Source: Pectinatus haikarae | Lineage (GTDB): Bacteria > Bacillota > Negativicutes > Selenomonadales > Selenomonadaceae | DNA: 64,000 nucleotides | Direction: 5' to 3' (one strand) | NCBI RefSeq assembly: GCF_030813505.1 | Contig: NZ_JAUSUE010000003.1 | Part shown: piece after piece, positions 8,308-16,064 of the stretch | Position numbering within the stretch: position 1 is the stretch's first letter | Layout: each line of letters opens with the position of its first letter | Program-made: the position numbers and the translations under genes | Notes under the pieces: model-generated | What the model was told of the DNA's origin: nothing | Seen by the model: the letters and a program-made list of their open reading frames with translations, nothing else | Database searches by the model: none

Positions 8308-9756
8308 TCACTTCTTGTTATTTTTTTCCAATTCAGTAACCAATGCATCGTATTCCGGTGCATTGATATAATCAGATATTGAAATATGTTTTTTGTCCGG
8401 CCTGACCTTTCTCGCACTGCCGGTAAGCTCAATATGAGTAACTACTATATCCGCGTCATCAGGTATGCGCTGTATAGATGCATGTTCCACCGTTATATCA
8501 AGTCCCGCCTTCTTTATCTTTTTCGCCAATACCGCAGCGGACATTGCACTTGAACCCATGCCTGCATCACAGGCCACAACAATCTTCCTTACAGGCAGCT
8601 CCGCAGCTTCCCGTCTCGATTCTGAGACCTCCATCGGAATTATCTGATCCAGTATATTTCCCGGATTTTTTATTGAATCTCTGGTTTTTATTGCTTCCTG
8701 CAAATCCCCCTGTCCTTTGGACATTCTGACAAAAATAGCTGATACCAGAAATGATACTATCGAAGACACAGCTACGCCGCTTAAAACCGGTATAAAATTC
8801 CCCCTGGGTGTCATTGCCATCAAAGCAAATATACTTCCCGGTGAAGGCGTTGCCACCAAGCCCGTTTGAAAGAGAGTAAATATCAGCGTTCCGGTTATCC
8901 CTCCGGCAATAACTCCGATGATCGTCAGCGGATTCATCAACACATAGGGGAAATATATTTCGTGTATCCCGCCAAAGAAATGTATAAGTATTGCTCCCGG
9001 TACCGAATCCTTCATTGTACCTTTTCCGTACATCCAGTAAGCCAGCAGCAAACCAAGCCCCGGTCCCGGATTTGTAACCAGCAAAAACAAAATTGATTTT
9101 CCCTGCGTGACTGTCTGCTGAATTCCCAGCGGACCCAAAATACCGTGATCTATGGCATTATTCAAAAATAGAACTTTTGCCGGCTCTATCAGAATTGCCG
9201 ATAGGGGCAGCAGGTTGGCTTGTATGAATTGCTGCATTATTCCCGATATGACTATATTTATATTCTGTACAATCGGTCCGATTACCAGAAAAGAAAAAAT
9301 CATTAAAATACCGCCTAAAATTCCGGCGGAGAAATTGTTGACAATCATTTCAAAACCGGATTTTACCCTGCCGTCGACAATATCATCAAATTTTTTGATT
9401 AGATAACCACCCAGCGGCCCCATCACCATTGCTCCCATGAACATGGGAATCTGTGCACCTACTACCAGTCCCAGTGTTGCCAGAACTCCCACCACGGCAC
9501 CGCGTTCACCGTTCACGATCCGTCCGCCTGTATAACCGATCAGCAAGGGCAGCAGTGTTTTCACCAGAGGTCCAACTAATTCTGCCAGTTTCTCATTTGG
9601 ATACCATCCCGTGGGTATAAACAGGGAAGTAACCAGCCCGAATGCTATAAATGCTGAAATATTAGGTATTACCATGCCTGCCAAAAAACGGCCGAACTTT
9701 TGTATCCTTATCTTCACTATAGATGATTTCTGCATTGTATTTACCACATTTTCCAT
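8308..9756 (-). CDS. mtlA: PTS mannitol permease EIICB
   Basis: The 482-residue protein is the membrane permease for mannitol. Residues 1 to about 340 form the hydrophobic EIIC domain (GRFLAGMVIPNISAFIAFG, then the conserved GIHEIYFPYVLMNP substrate loop). The EIIB domain follows with its phospho-cysteine in VACDAGMGSSAMSA. There is no fused EIIA, which is supplied by separate genes. Upstream in-frame starts would overlap the EIIA gene. The ATG at 9756 follows the EIIA stop by 16 bases with an AGAAAGAAG Shine-Dalgarno and was chosen. Confidence 0.9.
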   Translation of the reverse strand: MENVVNTMQKSSIVKIRIQKFGRFLAGMVIPNISAFIAFGLVTSLFIPTGWYPNEKLAELVGPLVKTLLPLLIGYTGGRIVNGERGAVVGVLATLGLVVGAQIPMFMGAMVMGPLGGYLIKKFDDIVDGRVKSGFEMIVNNFSAGILGGILMIFSFLVIGPIVQNINIVISGIMQQFIQANLLPLSAILIEPAKVLFLNNAIDHGILGPLGIQQTVTQGKSILFLLVTNPGPGLGLLLAYWMYGKGTMKDSVPGAILIHFFGGIHEIYFPYVLMNPLTIIGVIAGGITGTLIFTLFQTGLVATPSPGSIFALMAMTPRGNFIPVLSGVAVSSIVSFLVSAIFVRMSKGQGDLQEAIKTRDSIKNPGNILDQIIPMEVSESRREAAELPVRKIVVACDAGMGSSAMSAAVLAKKIKKAGLDITVEHASIQRIPDDADIVVTHIELTGSARKVRPDKKHISISDYINAPEYDALVTELEKNNKK

Positions 9757-9772
9757 TGATTCATCTTCTTTC

Positions 9773-10210
9773 TCAATTTTGATTGAAGACATCGTGAAAA
9801 AATTTTTTATCCTCAGTGACAAATAATTTATTTAATAACACTTTATCTTCCAATATATCTGATAATTTCGAGAAAAACACATCATCTTCTTCAGGATTTA
9901 TTGCCAGACCTATAAGCAAATAAACCATACCTCCCCCATATTGCAATCCCTTTGGAAACTGCAGGACGCAAATACCCGTCTTTTGAATAAATATCTCTGA
10001 TCCAGGCATCCCGTGAGATATCGCAATCCCTCTGCCTATATAAGTGCTGCGCAATTTTTCACGCCGTATCATACTGGCAACATATTCCTGTTCCACAAAA
10101 CCACCGGCTGCCAAATAATTTCCGGCTTTAGCAACAGCCGCCATTATATCAACAGACTCAATTCCCATAAATGTACTGATATTCACCGCTGATTTTTCTT
10201 TGTCAGCCAT
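9773..10210 (-). CDS. PTS mannitol-type EIIA component (promoter-proximal copy)
   Basis: The 145-residue protein is the first gene of the mannitol operon and is a second EIIA of the mannitol family. Its phospho-acceptor His is in RGIAISHGMPGS, followed by CVLQFPKGLQYGGG. It is only distantly similar to the distal copy, differing through most of its length, so it is not a recent duplication. It probably phosphorylates the permease encoded just downstream. An AGGAG Shine-Dalgarno precedes the ATG. Confidence 0.88.
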   Translation of the reverse strand: MADKEKSAVNISTFMGIESVDIMAAVAKAGNYLAAGGFVEQEYVASMIRREKLRSTYIGRGIAISHGMPGSEIFIQKTGICVLQFPKGLQYGGGMVYLLIGLAINPEEDDVFFSKLSDILEDKVLLNKLFVTEDKKFFHDVFNQN

Positions 10211-10226
10211 GCCTGCTTCTCCTATA

Positions 10227-10255
10227 AAATAAACGTTTATTTGCTTATTATTATA
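10227..10255 (-). promoter_or_regulatory. mannitol operon promoter -10 box and cre-like palindrome
   Basis: On the minus strand a TATAAT box (10250-10255) lacks a good -35, as expected of an activator-dependent promoter. Immediately downstream, a perfect 16-bp palindrome AAATAAACGTTTATTT (10227-10242) sits at the transcription start. Its AAACGTTT core resembles a degenerate catabolite-responsive element. CcpA binding is inference. Confidence 0.45.
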
Positions 10256-10372
10256 ACGTATGCAATATACTCAGACCAGCAAATCTAGTGCTATCTTTTT
10301 CAAACTACTTCTGACAAAATTACCGCTGTCAGTAAAAATTTCCATAAAATTTTAACCATTTTCTCCATAAGA

Positions 10373-10468
10373 AAAAGGCCTTGCGAATTTCGCAAAGCCT
10401 TGAATTTACTATGGCAGAGAGGGTGGGATTCGAACCCACGGTACCTTGCGGTACAATTGATTTCGAGT
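10373..10468 (-). repeat. left attachment-site repeat: duplicated 3' part of tRNA-Ser(CGA) plus its terminator
   Basis: These 96 bases are identical to 25056-25151 except for one base (T at 10447, C at 25130). The copy runs from the tRNA terminator through the acceptor, T and variable arms to the anticodon loop, then homology stops abruptly. It lacks the 5' half of the tRNA and cannot make a tRNA. This is the classic scar of integrase-mediated insertion into a tRNA gene. Confidence 0.9.
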
Positions 10469-10685
10469 TTTATATGTACTATTTTACATCGCCTTAATGT
10501 TTTTTAATATATCCTTGTAAGTCTTAATTTATATGTATTATTCCCATTTTACTTATTAATTTATCACAAATCATTTTATCAAAATTTATGGAACATGTTG
10601 TCAAAAAAATATTGCCCTTAATTAAACAATATCCGATTTAAATAGGGCATTTAATACATAAAAATCTATATTAGATGACCTATTA

Positions 10686-10946
10686 TTATCTTTTATCTCT
10701 ACCAAACGATATATCGCCAACATTTTTGGCTGCATCTTTTTTGTTCTACTACAAGACATGTGTATATAGATCTGCCGTTATACCAATGGAGTTATGTCCC
10801 AATATTTGAGACGCTATTTTCATCGGCACACCTGAATTCAGCATTAGTGAAGCGCAAGAATGTCGCAAATCGTGGAAACTTGTCTCTTTCAACTTATTTC
10901 ATTTTATTAAATTTGCGAAATTTTCGCTGAATAATATAGGACATAT
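10686..10946 (-). pseudogene. phage-type tyrosine recombinase (integrase), C-terminal remnant
   Basis: The minus-strand translation keeps the catalytic C-terminus: SFHDLRHSCASLML with the His-x-x-Arg-His pattern, KIASQILGHNSIGIT, and LYTHVL with the nucleophile Tyr. The frame then continues NKKDAAKNVGDISFG. It is interrupted by an in-frame TGA before KLKETSFHD and by two TAG codons right after LYTHVL. The N-terminal and core-binding domains are gone. Its position beside the left tRNA repeat shows that it was the island's integrase. Confidence 0.85.
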
Positions 10947-11066
10947 CTATCTACCTTTTTCTTTTCATACATAAAAATCCTCCCCAATATGGCTTTAACA
11001 TATTTAGGACGATTTTAAGGTTACTGTTTATACTCCAAAACCAGTTACAAACAGGTTTGTTTATTT

Positions 11067-11387
11067 TTATGAGGTAACAATTATTTTCTTTCCCCAGCTA
11101 CACATTGCATCTAAAACTGGAATAAGACTATTGCCATGTTCTGTGAGAGAGTACTCAGTTTTCGGTGGGGCAACCGGATAGATCACTTTATTTATTAAGC
11201 CGTCTTGTACCAATTCACGTAATTGCTGAGAAAGCATTTTTGCTGTTGCACACGGTACAAGTTTTTGCAACTCATTAAATCGAAGTATTTTACCAATCAA
11301 ATGCCATAATATGATAGATTTATATTTTCCGCCAATTAAACTGATTGTGGCATCAATGGGACAGCAATATTCATGTTTTTTTTTCAT
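11067..11387 (-). CDS. HxlR-family winged-helix transcriptional regulator
   Basis: The 106-residue protein has the HxlR signature: Cys near the N-terminus (CCPIDATISLIGGKYKSIILWHL), LRFNELQKLVPCATAKMLSQQL and the wing VYPVAPPKTEYSLTEHG. HxlR/YodB regulators often sense electrophiles or oxidants through the N-terminal Cys and repress reductase or detoxification genes. The two adjacent Cys residues keep that option. It probably controls the nitroreductase, DJ-1, SRPBCC and glyoxalase genes of the island cassette; that link is inference from neighbourhood. Confidence 0.85.
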   Translation of the reverse strand: MKKKHEYCCPIDATISLIGGKYKSIILWHLIGKILRFNELQKLVPCATAKMLSQQLRELVQDGLINKVIYPVAPPKTEYSLTEHGNSLIPVLDAMCSWGKKIIVTS

Positions 11388-11539
11388 TGATTAGTCCCCT
11401 GCTTTCTATTTTAAATAATATGTTACAAAAAAGCCATTCCTGTTAAAATAAAATTTAATATCAAAATAATATCATAGTTAGGATAGAGTAGACAAGTTAA
11501 AATTAAAGAAGATAACAATGCTATATATAGAATATCTTA

Positions 11540-11634
11540 CTCAGCAAGCATTATCGTAAAGATATCCCTTCTTGGAGAAAAATTGGACAAATTTCATATT
11601 TATCAAGAAATTTTCTGACAGCGAAAGCTTTGTA
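11540..11634. repeat. degenerate repeat, copy A (second copy at 23785-23880)
   Basis: About 95 bases match 23785-23880 at roughly 85 percent by eye, including the shared stretch ATATCCCTTCTTGGAGAAA. Both copies lie among IS fragments inside the island, so the repeat is probably an eroded insertion-sequence piece. No protein family was recognised in it. Confidence 0.6.
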
Positions 11635-11744
11635 TTTAGAGATTTGAATGAAATAATATCTGCCTTGGACATTTACGATTTCTATAAGCCTTTTGCGAAG
11701 CAGCTTGTATTAGTTTATGGGAATGGGGATAGAGGTCAATCCAA

Positions 11745-12000
11745 CCTATGACTTTTCTATTCTAGCTGAGCATTGCGTTTTTGGAGTTTTCCTTGACCTA
11801 TTTAGCGGTAATAATCTCGCCATTATCGATTTCAACAGTAGAATATTGGCTGATTCACTTACCAGGAGTAGACTGAGATACACCATATTTTTGATAAAAG
11901 CCGCCTGAGTTTTACCGTTATGATAAAGCTTTACAAGCGTGCGTTTGAAGGCTTCTTCATACCGAGGTATTTTGTGGATAAGTTGACGACTCCGTTTCAT
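11745..12000 (-). pseudogene. IS3-family transposase OrfA remnant
   Basis: The translation KRSRQLIHKIPRYEEAFKRT and LVKLYHNGKTQAAFIK matches the helix-turn-helix OrfA of IS3/IS150-type elements. The frame shifts after AAFIK, and the continuing VEIDNGEIITAK piece is in another frame. No OrfB follows, so the element is dead. The rest of the gap between the HxlR and nitroreductase genes holds only the degenerate repeat and A+T-rich sequence. Confidence 0.75.
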
Positions 12001-12292
12001 GGCTGAATTTATGATATATTTGTTACAAAATTATGTCCACTTTTATTAGTGGCAACACCAATCCGGTGTTTGTATAAAAAAAGACGTTGAGGTAATTCGT
12101 TGATTGGCGGCTTGTAAAATCGTTGAAATAAGTTGCTGTGAATTTATAAAAAAACCTCTCGCATCAAAAATAATAATCAATTAGAAGTTCCATTTTTTGA
12201 ATTTTTGTCAAGTGCTCTTTACAAATATTACTTTATTATAAAATTGACGACATTGTGATACTATCGCGTAGTTTTCTTTATACACAACAAAT

Positions 12293-12340
12293 AATGCAAC
12301 AGCTGAATGAAATGCACACTGTTGCATTAAATTCTTTTTT
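12293..12340 (+). terminator. inverted repeat with T-run downstream of the nitroreductase gene
   Basis: A 10-bp stem AATGCAACAG / CTGTTGCATT (12293-12302 with 12319-12328) is followed on the plus strand by a T-run. On the minus strand, where the nitroreductase transcript ends, the U-tract is weak, so the direction of action is uncertain. Confidence 0.5.
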
Positions 12341-12351
12341 TGTTCCCTGCA

Positions 12352-12849
12352 CTATTTACTGTAATGAATTCTCATGCTGTCAAAGCGGTCCTGCTGTATT
12401 CCTTTTTTCTGGGGATAACCTATGGAAATAATAGCGAATGCCTTCAGCTGCGCTGGTATGGACAATATTTTTTCCACTGTTTCCATCCGTTCTTTGATAG
12501 GAGCAATACCAAGCCAAACAGCACCAAGGTCGGCTGATTCTGCCGCAAGCAAAATATTTTCCGCTGCAGCGCTCATATCGATATCCGCATATTCCGGCAT
12601 CAGCAGACGTTCTTTATTGTAACAGGGTACAATAGCTAAAGGTGCTTTTTTTACACATCCGGTATATGGACTGCTCTTGGCCAGCTCCTGTAAAAACCCG
12701 CTGTCCCTAATGACATAAAACTCCCACGGCTGCTGATTTCCCGCAGAGGGAGCCGCCATGGCAGCTTTCAGTAAAAATTCCACCTTCTCATCTTCCACCG
12801 GTCTGGCTTCATAAGCTCTTACACTCGTTCTTGTAAATATTTCTTTCAT
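12352..12849 (-). CDS. nitroreductase family FMN oxidoreductase
   Basis: The 165-residue protein fits the small nitroreductases. An N-terminal TRTSVRAYEARPV phosphate/FMN-binding segment is followed by AAPSAGNQQPWEFYVI and a C-terminal LGAVWLGIAPIKERMETV with IISIGYPQKK. Such enzymes use NAD(P)H and FMN to reduce quinones, nitro compounds or other electrophiles in the cytoplasm. A GTG start seven codons upstream is possible, but the ATG used here has GGGAG nine bases upstream and matches the family start. It lies in a detoxification-like cassette with the HxlR regulator. Confidence 0.88.
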   Translation of the reverse strand: MKEIFTRTSVRAYEARPVEDEKVEFLLKAAMAAPSAGNQQPWEFYVIRDSGFLQELAKSSPYTGCVKKAPLAIVPCYNKERLLMPEYADIDMSAAAENILLAAESADLGAVWLGIAPIKERMETVEKILSIPAQLKAFAIISIGYPQKKGIQQDRFDSMRIHYSK

Positions 12850-12931
12850 AAAATCACTCCCATTATTCACGCTTAACTAAAACGCGGCACAAAATCTCTA
12901 AAAATAAAAACCGGCATAAAAAAGAACTTCA

Positions 12932-13690
12932 CTATTTATTTAAAGCGGCAACAACCGCTTGTGCAAGGCTTTTGCTGGATTGAGGGTTTTGTCCTGTGAT
13001 CAGATTTTTATCAACTACGATATAATCGCTCCACGGTTTTTTCTTGCTGAATTCGGCACCTAATTCCTTAAGCTTCGTTTCAACCGCAAACGGCACCATT
13101 TTATCCGAACCGGCAATTACTTCCTCATCATTGGTAAAACCGGTCAGTTTTCTTCCATATACCAAAGGTACATTAGGTACATTACCGCCCGGCATTTTCG
13201 CACTCACTAAAGCGGCAGTTCCATGGCAGACAGCAGCAATAATACGGTTATTTTCATTAAAATATGTCAGTATTTTGGCAAGATCCTGATCCTTCACCAA
13301 ATCAAACAGCGGACCATGCCCGCCGGGAATAACCACGGCATCATATGTCTTATAATTCACATGGGAAAGGACGGCTGTGGTCTGTAAAGCTTCATTTGCT
13401 CCTGCCCATTCCGCGGGAATGCCGTCTTTTATACTGCCGGGATCGATCGGCGCTTTTCCCCCGTTCGGACTTGCCACTGTAACCTCATAGCCTGCCGCCA
13501 AAAAATTGGTATATGGTACAGCATATTCCTCCATCCATATGCCGGTTTTTCTGCCATTATCAAAATGATCTCTGTTTGTAACTACCATCAGAACTTTTTT
13601 CGTCTTACTGTTAATACCAGCGGCACTCACAGAAGCAGCACTTATACCGCAGAAGGCCATCAAAAATAAAATCACAGCCAATTTTTTCAT
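12932..13690 (-). CDS. exported DJ-1/PfpI-family protein (Hsp31/glyoxalase III-like)
   Basis: The 252-residue protein opens with a signal peptide (KKLAVILFLMAFCGISA, cleavage near SVSAAG). It then shows the DJ-1/PfpI fold of the larger Hsp31 type: LMVVTNRDHF, AVVIPGGHGPLFDL, and the nucleophile elbow AAVCHGTAAL with Cys-His. Relatives hydrate methylglyoxal to lactate or act as protein deglycases or chaperones. The signal peptide implies a periplasmic location, consistent with a diderm host. It sits 83 bases upstream of the nitroreductase on the same strand and is divergent from the SRPBCC gene. The exact substrate is unknown. Confidence 0.85.
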   Translation of the reverse strand: MKKLAVILFLMAFCGISAASVSAAGINSKTKKVLMVVTNRDHFDNGRKTGIWMEEYAVPYTNFLAAGYEVTVASPNGGKAPIDPGSIKDGIPAEWAGANEALQTTAVLSHVNYKTYDAVVIPGGHGPLFDLVKDQDLAKILTYFNENNRIIAAVCHGTAALVSAKMPGGNVPNVPLVYGRKLTGFTNDEEVIAGSDKMVPFAVETKLKELGAEFSKKKPWSDYIVVDKNLITGQNPQSSKSLAQAVVAALNK

Positions 13691-13932
13691 CCAAAATCGC
13701 TCCTTAACTATAAAATATCAACACAAACCGCTAAACTACTATTAATATAATTTGTATGATAATAAAAAGCAAGTATTGACTTTATAGTAACATTGTATAC
13801 TTTTTATATTATATCTCTGCAGTACTGTCATCAAATCTTCCTGTGTATAATATAGTTATCGCAGATTCGGTATATAGTATGATATTAAGTGACAAAAAAG
13901 TACATACTTGTCTTTAGGTAAAACACCATTTA

Positions 13933-13949
13933 TTATTACATTGTAATAA
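13933..13949. promoter_or_regulatory. 17-bp palindrome upstream of the SRPBCC gene, candidate operator
   Basis: TTATTACA-T-TGTAATAA is a perfect inverted repeat in the 301-base divergent gap between the DJ-1 and SRPBCC genes. It is a plausible HxlR-family site. The gap otherwise holds A+T-rich promoter-like sequence with no confident -35/-10 pair. Confidence 0.4.
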
Positions 13950-13991
13950 GGATTCAGGAAATTTTATCAAAATTAAAAGGAGATCAATTAC

Positions 13992-14504
13992 ATGAATACA
14001 ATTATTTGGCCATCAAAATATACCCCGGGAGTGACAGACAATTTTGCCTCAAACGAAATGATCGTGGCCGGCATCACTGCCAAGCAGGTATGGAAATTTC
14101 TGGCAGACACGTCCGAATGGACAGGATGTTATGATAATGCTTCAGATATCCGCTTTTATAATATAGCAGGCCCTGTCTTGAGCCAAGGTGCAAAATTCCA
14201 TTTTGCCACTTTCGGTTTTCCTATCGAAGCCGAAGTTGTCGAATATGAAGAACCCGGTGAAGGTAAACCGGGACGTGTAGCGTGGCACGGCTGGGCTGAG
14301 GGTGATGCAGAAACCAGACTGGATGTCCACCACGCGTGGCTTATCGAGGATCTGGATGGCGGCAGGGTCCGGATTCTTACACAGGAATCACAAATCGGAA
14401 AGCCTGCACAGGAATTGTCAAAAGCAAAACCAAATCCTATGATCAACGGCCATCAAAAATGGATTGACGGCCTGATTAGGGCCACGCGAAAAGCCAATGC
14501 TTAA
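13992..14504 (+). CDS. SRPBCC (START/polyketide cyclase-like) domain protein
   Basis: The 170-residue protein has the SRPBCC helix-grip layout: an early strand, the ITAKQVWKFLADTSEWTGCY helix, then alternating strands ending in HHAWLIEDLDGGRVRILTQE and a long C-terminal helix. These proteins bind hydrophobic ligands; the function here is unknown. AAGGAGA precedes the ATG. It lies within the island cassette of putative detoxification genes and is followed by a VOC-family gene. Confidence 0.75.
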   Translation: MNTIIWPSKYTPGVTDNFASNEMIVAGITAKQVWKFLADTSEWTGCYDNASDIRFYNIAGPVLSQGAKFHFATFGFPIEAEVVEYEEPGEGKPGRVAWHGWAEGDAETRLDVHHAWLIEDLDGGRVRILTQESQIGKPAQELSKAKPNPMINGHQKWIDGLIRATRKANA

Positions 14505-14641
14505 ATAACAGTGCCTCCAAAGAACCGGCTGCCAGAGTCTTTGATTAATATTGCCGCGCAGCGGTCAAAATATCCTAAAAGCAGCGCGGCGCAGCTTTTA
14601 CACACAGCATGCCTGTCAGGCAGAAAGAGGAAACGACACCT

Positions 14642-15001
14642 ATGGATTTTAAATTTGCCCATAATAATTTCAATGTTTTGGACCTTGAGAAAAGCTTGTC
14701 TTTTTATAAAGAAGCACTGAATCTCAAAGAAGCCCGCCGAATGGATGGTCCGGACTTTACACTGGTGTTTTTATCCGACGGAAAAACACCACATCTGCTG
14801 GAGCTTACCTATTTAAAAAACCGTCAGGAAAAATACAATTTAGGCGATAATGAGTCTCATCTGGCTTTTGCCGTCAGCAATACGGAAGAAGCCTATCGGC
14901 ATCATAAGGCTATGAACTGTATCTGCTATGAAAATAAAGCAATGGGCATATACTTTATCTCTGACCCCGATGGCTATTGGATTGAAATAATACCTGCCTG
15001 A
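14642..15001 (+). CDS. VOC-family protein, glyoxalase I-like
   Basis: The 119-residue protein is a single VOC module pair. The expected metal ligands are present: His in KFAHNNFNVLD, Glu in HLLELTYL, His in ESHLAFAV and Glu in YWIEIIPA. It begins FNVLDLEKSLSFYKEAL, as in lactoylglutathione lyases. It may isomerise a methylglyoxal-thiol adduct, or act on another thiol adduct if the host lacks glutathione. An upstream ATG was rejected because GAGGAA sits nine bases before this one. It fits an aldehyde/electrophile cassette together with the DJ-1 and nitroreductase genes. Confidence 0.85.
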   Translation: MDFKFAHNNFNVLDLEKSLSFYKEALNLKEARRMDGPDFTLVFLSDGKTPHLLELTYLKNRQEKYNLGDNESHLAFAVSNTEEAYRHHKAMNCICYENKAMGIYFISDPDGYWIEIIPA

Positions 15002-15123
15002 TCGAAAAACTGCCAGTGTAGCTTTTATTGATTTGTCCATTTCAGGCAGAAAATCTCGCCTTGCCATATTTACGTTGTCAATACCAATGGAACCACAGTA
15101 TAACATTATATATACTCTGAAAT

Positions 15124-15162
15124 TCTCCCCAATATATTAATAATTGTATTAGGGAGGATTTT
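15124..15162 (+). terminator. terminator downstream of the glyoxalase-like gene
   Basis: An inverted repeat with CTCCC in the left arm and GGGAG in the right arm, extended by AATA/TATT, is followed by a run of six Ts. Confidence 0.65.
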
Positions 15163-15384
15163 TTATATGCGCTTTAGACCGCTGAATATATAAAAACACA
15201 CGAAATAAAAATTCATTGGTTAAACTGGTATGTCATTAACTTAAGGGCATTACTCCAAAACTCTATTCATTGTAAGAGGGCGATTTAGGAGCAGAGAAAA
15301 ACATTTCCCAATACACTCAATTATTGAGGGTGTACTGATATTGCAAAACAAATTAACAATAATAAAACCATAAGGCATTTTTAT

Positions 15385-15561
15385 CTAAAATTGAATACTA
15401 TCAATTTTTCTTCCGTCAGCTCACGCACGGCATACTCCGGTCTTTCTCTGCCTATGGCGGTGTCTCCTGACCCCGCCATACGGCATGTTGTCCATACGAA
15501 AGATAGAGCCGTTATTTATGATCACTCCGCCGGTTTCAATCATCTCGGCACCCCTTGTATT
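15385..15561 (-). pseudogene. aldehyde dehydrogenase C-terminal remnant
   Basis: Minus-strand translation gives GAEMIETGGVIINNG and FRMDNMPYGGV. After a frameshift, AIGRERPEYAVRELTEEKL and VFNF end at a stop. This matches the last 60 residues of NAD(P)-dependent aldehyde dehydrogenases. The rest of the gene is gone. It may be left over from a larger aldehyde-handling cassette in the island. Confidence 0.65.
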
Positions 15562-15632
15562 GGCACCATTTCACCGTTGTCATGCGCATGGGCAGGTTCT
15601 GCTCTGGCACCTGGTTCATATACTATGTGCAT
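15543..15632 (-). pseudogene. possible cupin-domain remnant
   Basis: A 30-codon minus-strand stretch reads IVYEPGARAEPAHAHDNGEM, which resembles the metal-binding first motif of cupins (P-G-x-H-x-H-x-x-x-E). It is flanked by stops and overlaps the aldehyde dehydrogenase remnant in another frame. The match is short, so this is tentative. The rest of 15640-15900 shows nothing recognisable. Confidence 0.3.
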
Positions 15633-15905
15633 ACAGAGCTACAGCTAAGAGATTCGTCCTAATAACCCTCATAACGTTTTTAGCATTTTGCACCATCATC
15701 GATATTAGGATTGGTATCTTTTAAATCATTGTTATAATTTCTCACATTACTGCTTTTTAGGTACTTTCATTTTTTTTACTCACAAATAAAATAGCCAAAC
15801 TGATTTTATATTGCATCAGCTTAAGTATTTGCACAGAACTGTAAAGCTCTTTCTTTTTGCCTAAATAAAAACTGTTGTTATTTAAATTTTATGCCAAAAT
15901 ATTTA

Positions 15906-15935
15906 TTGACAATAATATTCATTATCGTTTATAAT
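15906..15935 (+). promoter_or_regulatory. Fur-controlled promoter of the heme operon
   Basis: A consensus promoter TTGACA (15906-15911), 18-base spacer, TATAAT (15930-15935) lies about 130 bases upstream of tonB. A Fur-box-like 19-mer GACAATAATATTCATTATC (15908-15926, 16 of 19 to the GATAATGATAATCATTATC consensus) covers the -35 and spacer. Iron-bound Fur would block polymerase. Confidence 0.8.
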
Positions 15936-16028
15936 TTGTTTGCGCTATAAAAGTGAATAAAAAATGAATTATATTCATTTTTATATAGTATTTTTTATGT
16001 TATAGTAATATTTTCATCTTCAATAAAT

Positions 16029-16047
16029 GATAATAATTATCATTATC
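16029..16047 (+). promoter_or_regulatory. second Fur box in the heme operon leader
   Basis: GATAATAATTATCATTATC matches the Fur consensus at 17 of 19 positions and lies inside a longer run of overlapping TGATAAT/ATTATCA units. It ends shortly before the tonB Shine-Dalgarno. Together with the promoter box it predicts iron repression. Confidence 0.85.
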
Positions 16048-16064
16048 ATTTATTGCGGAGGGAG

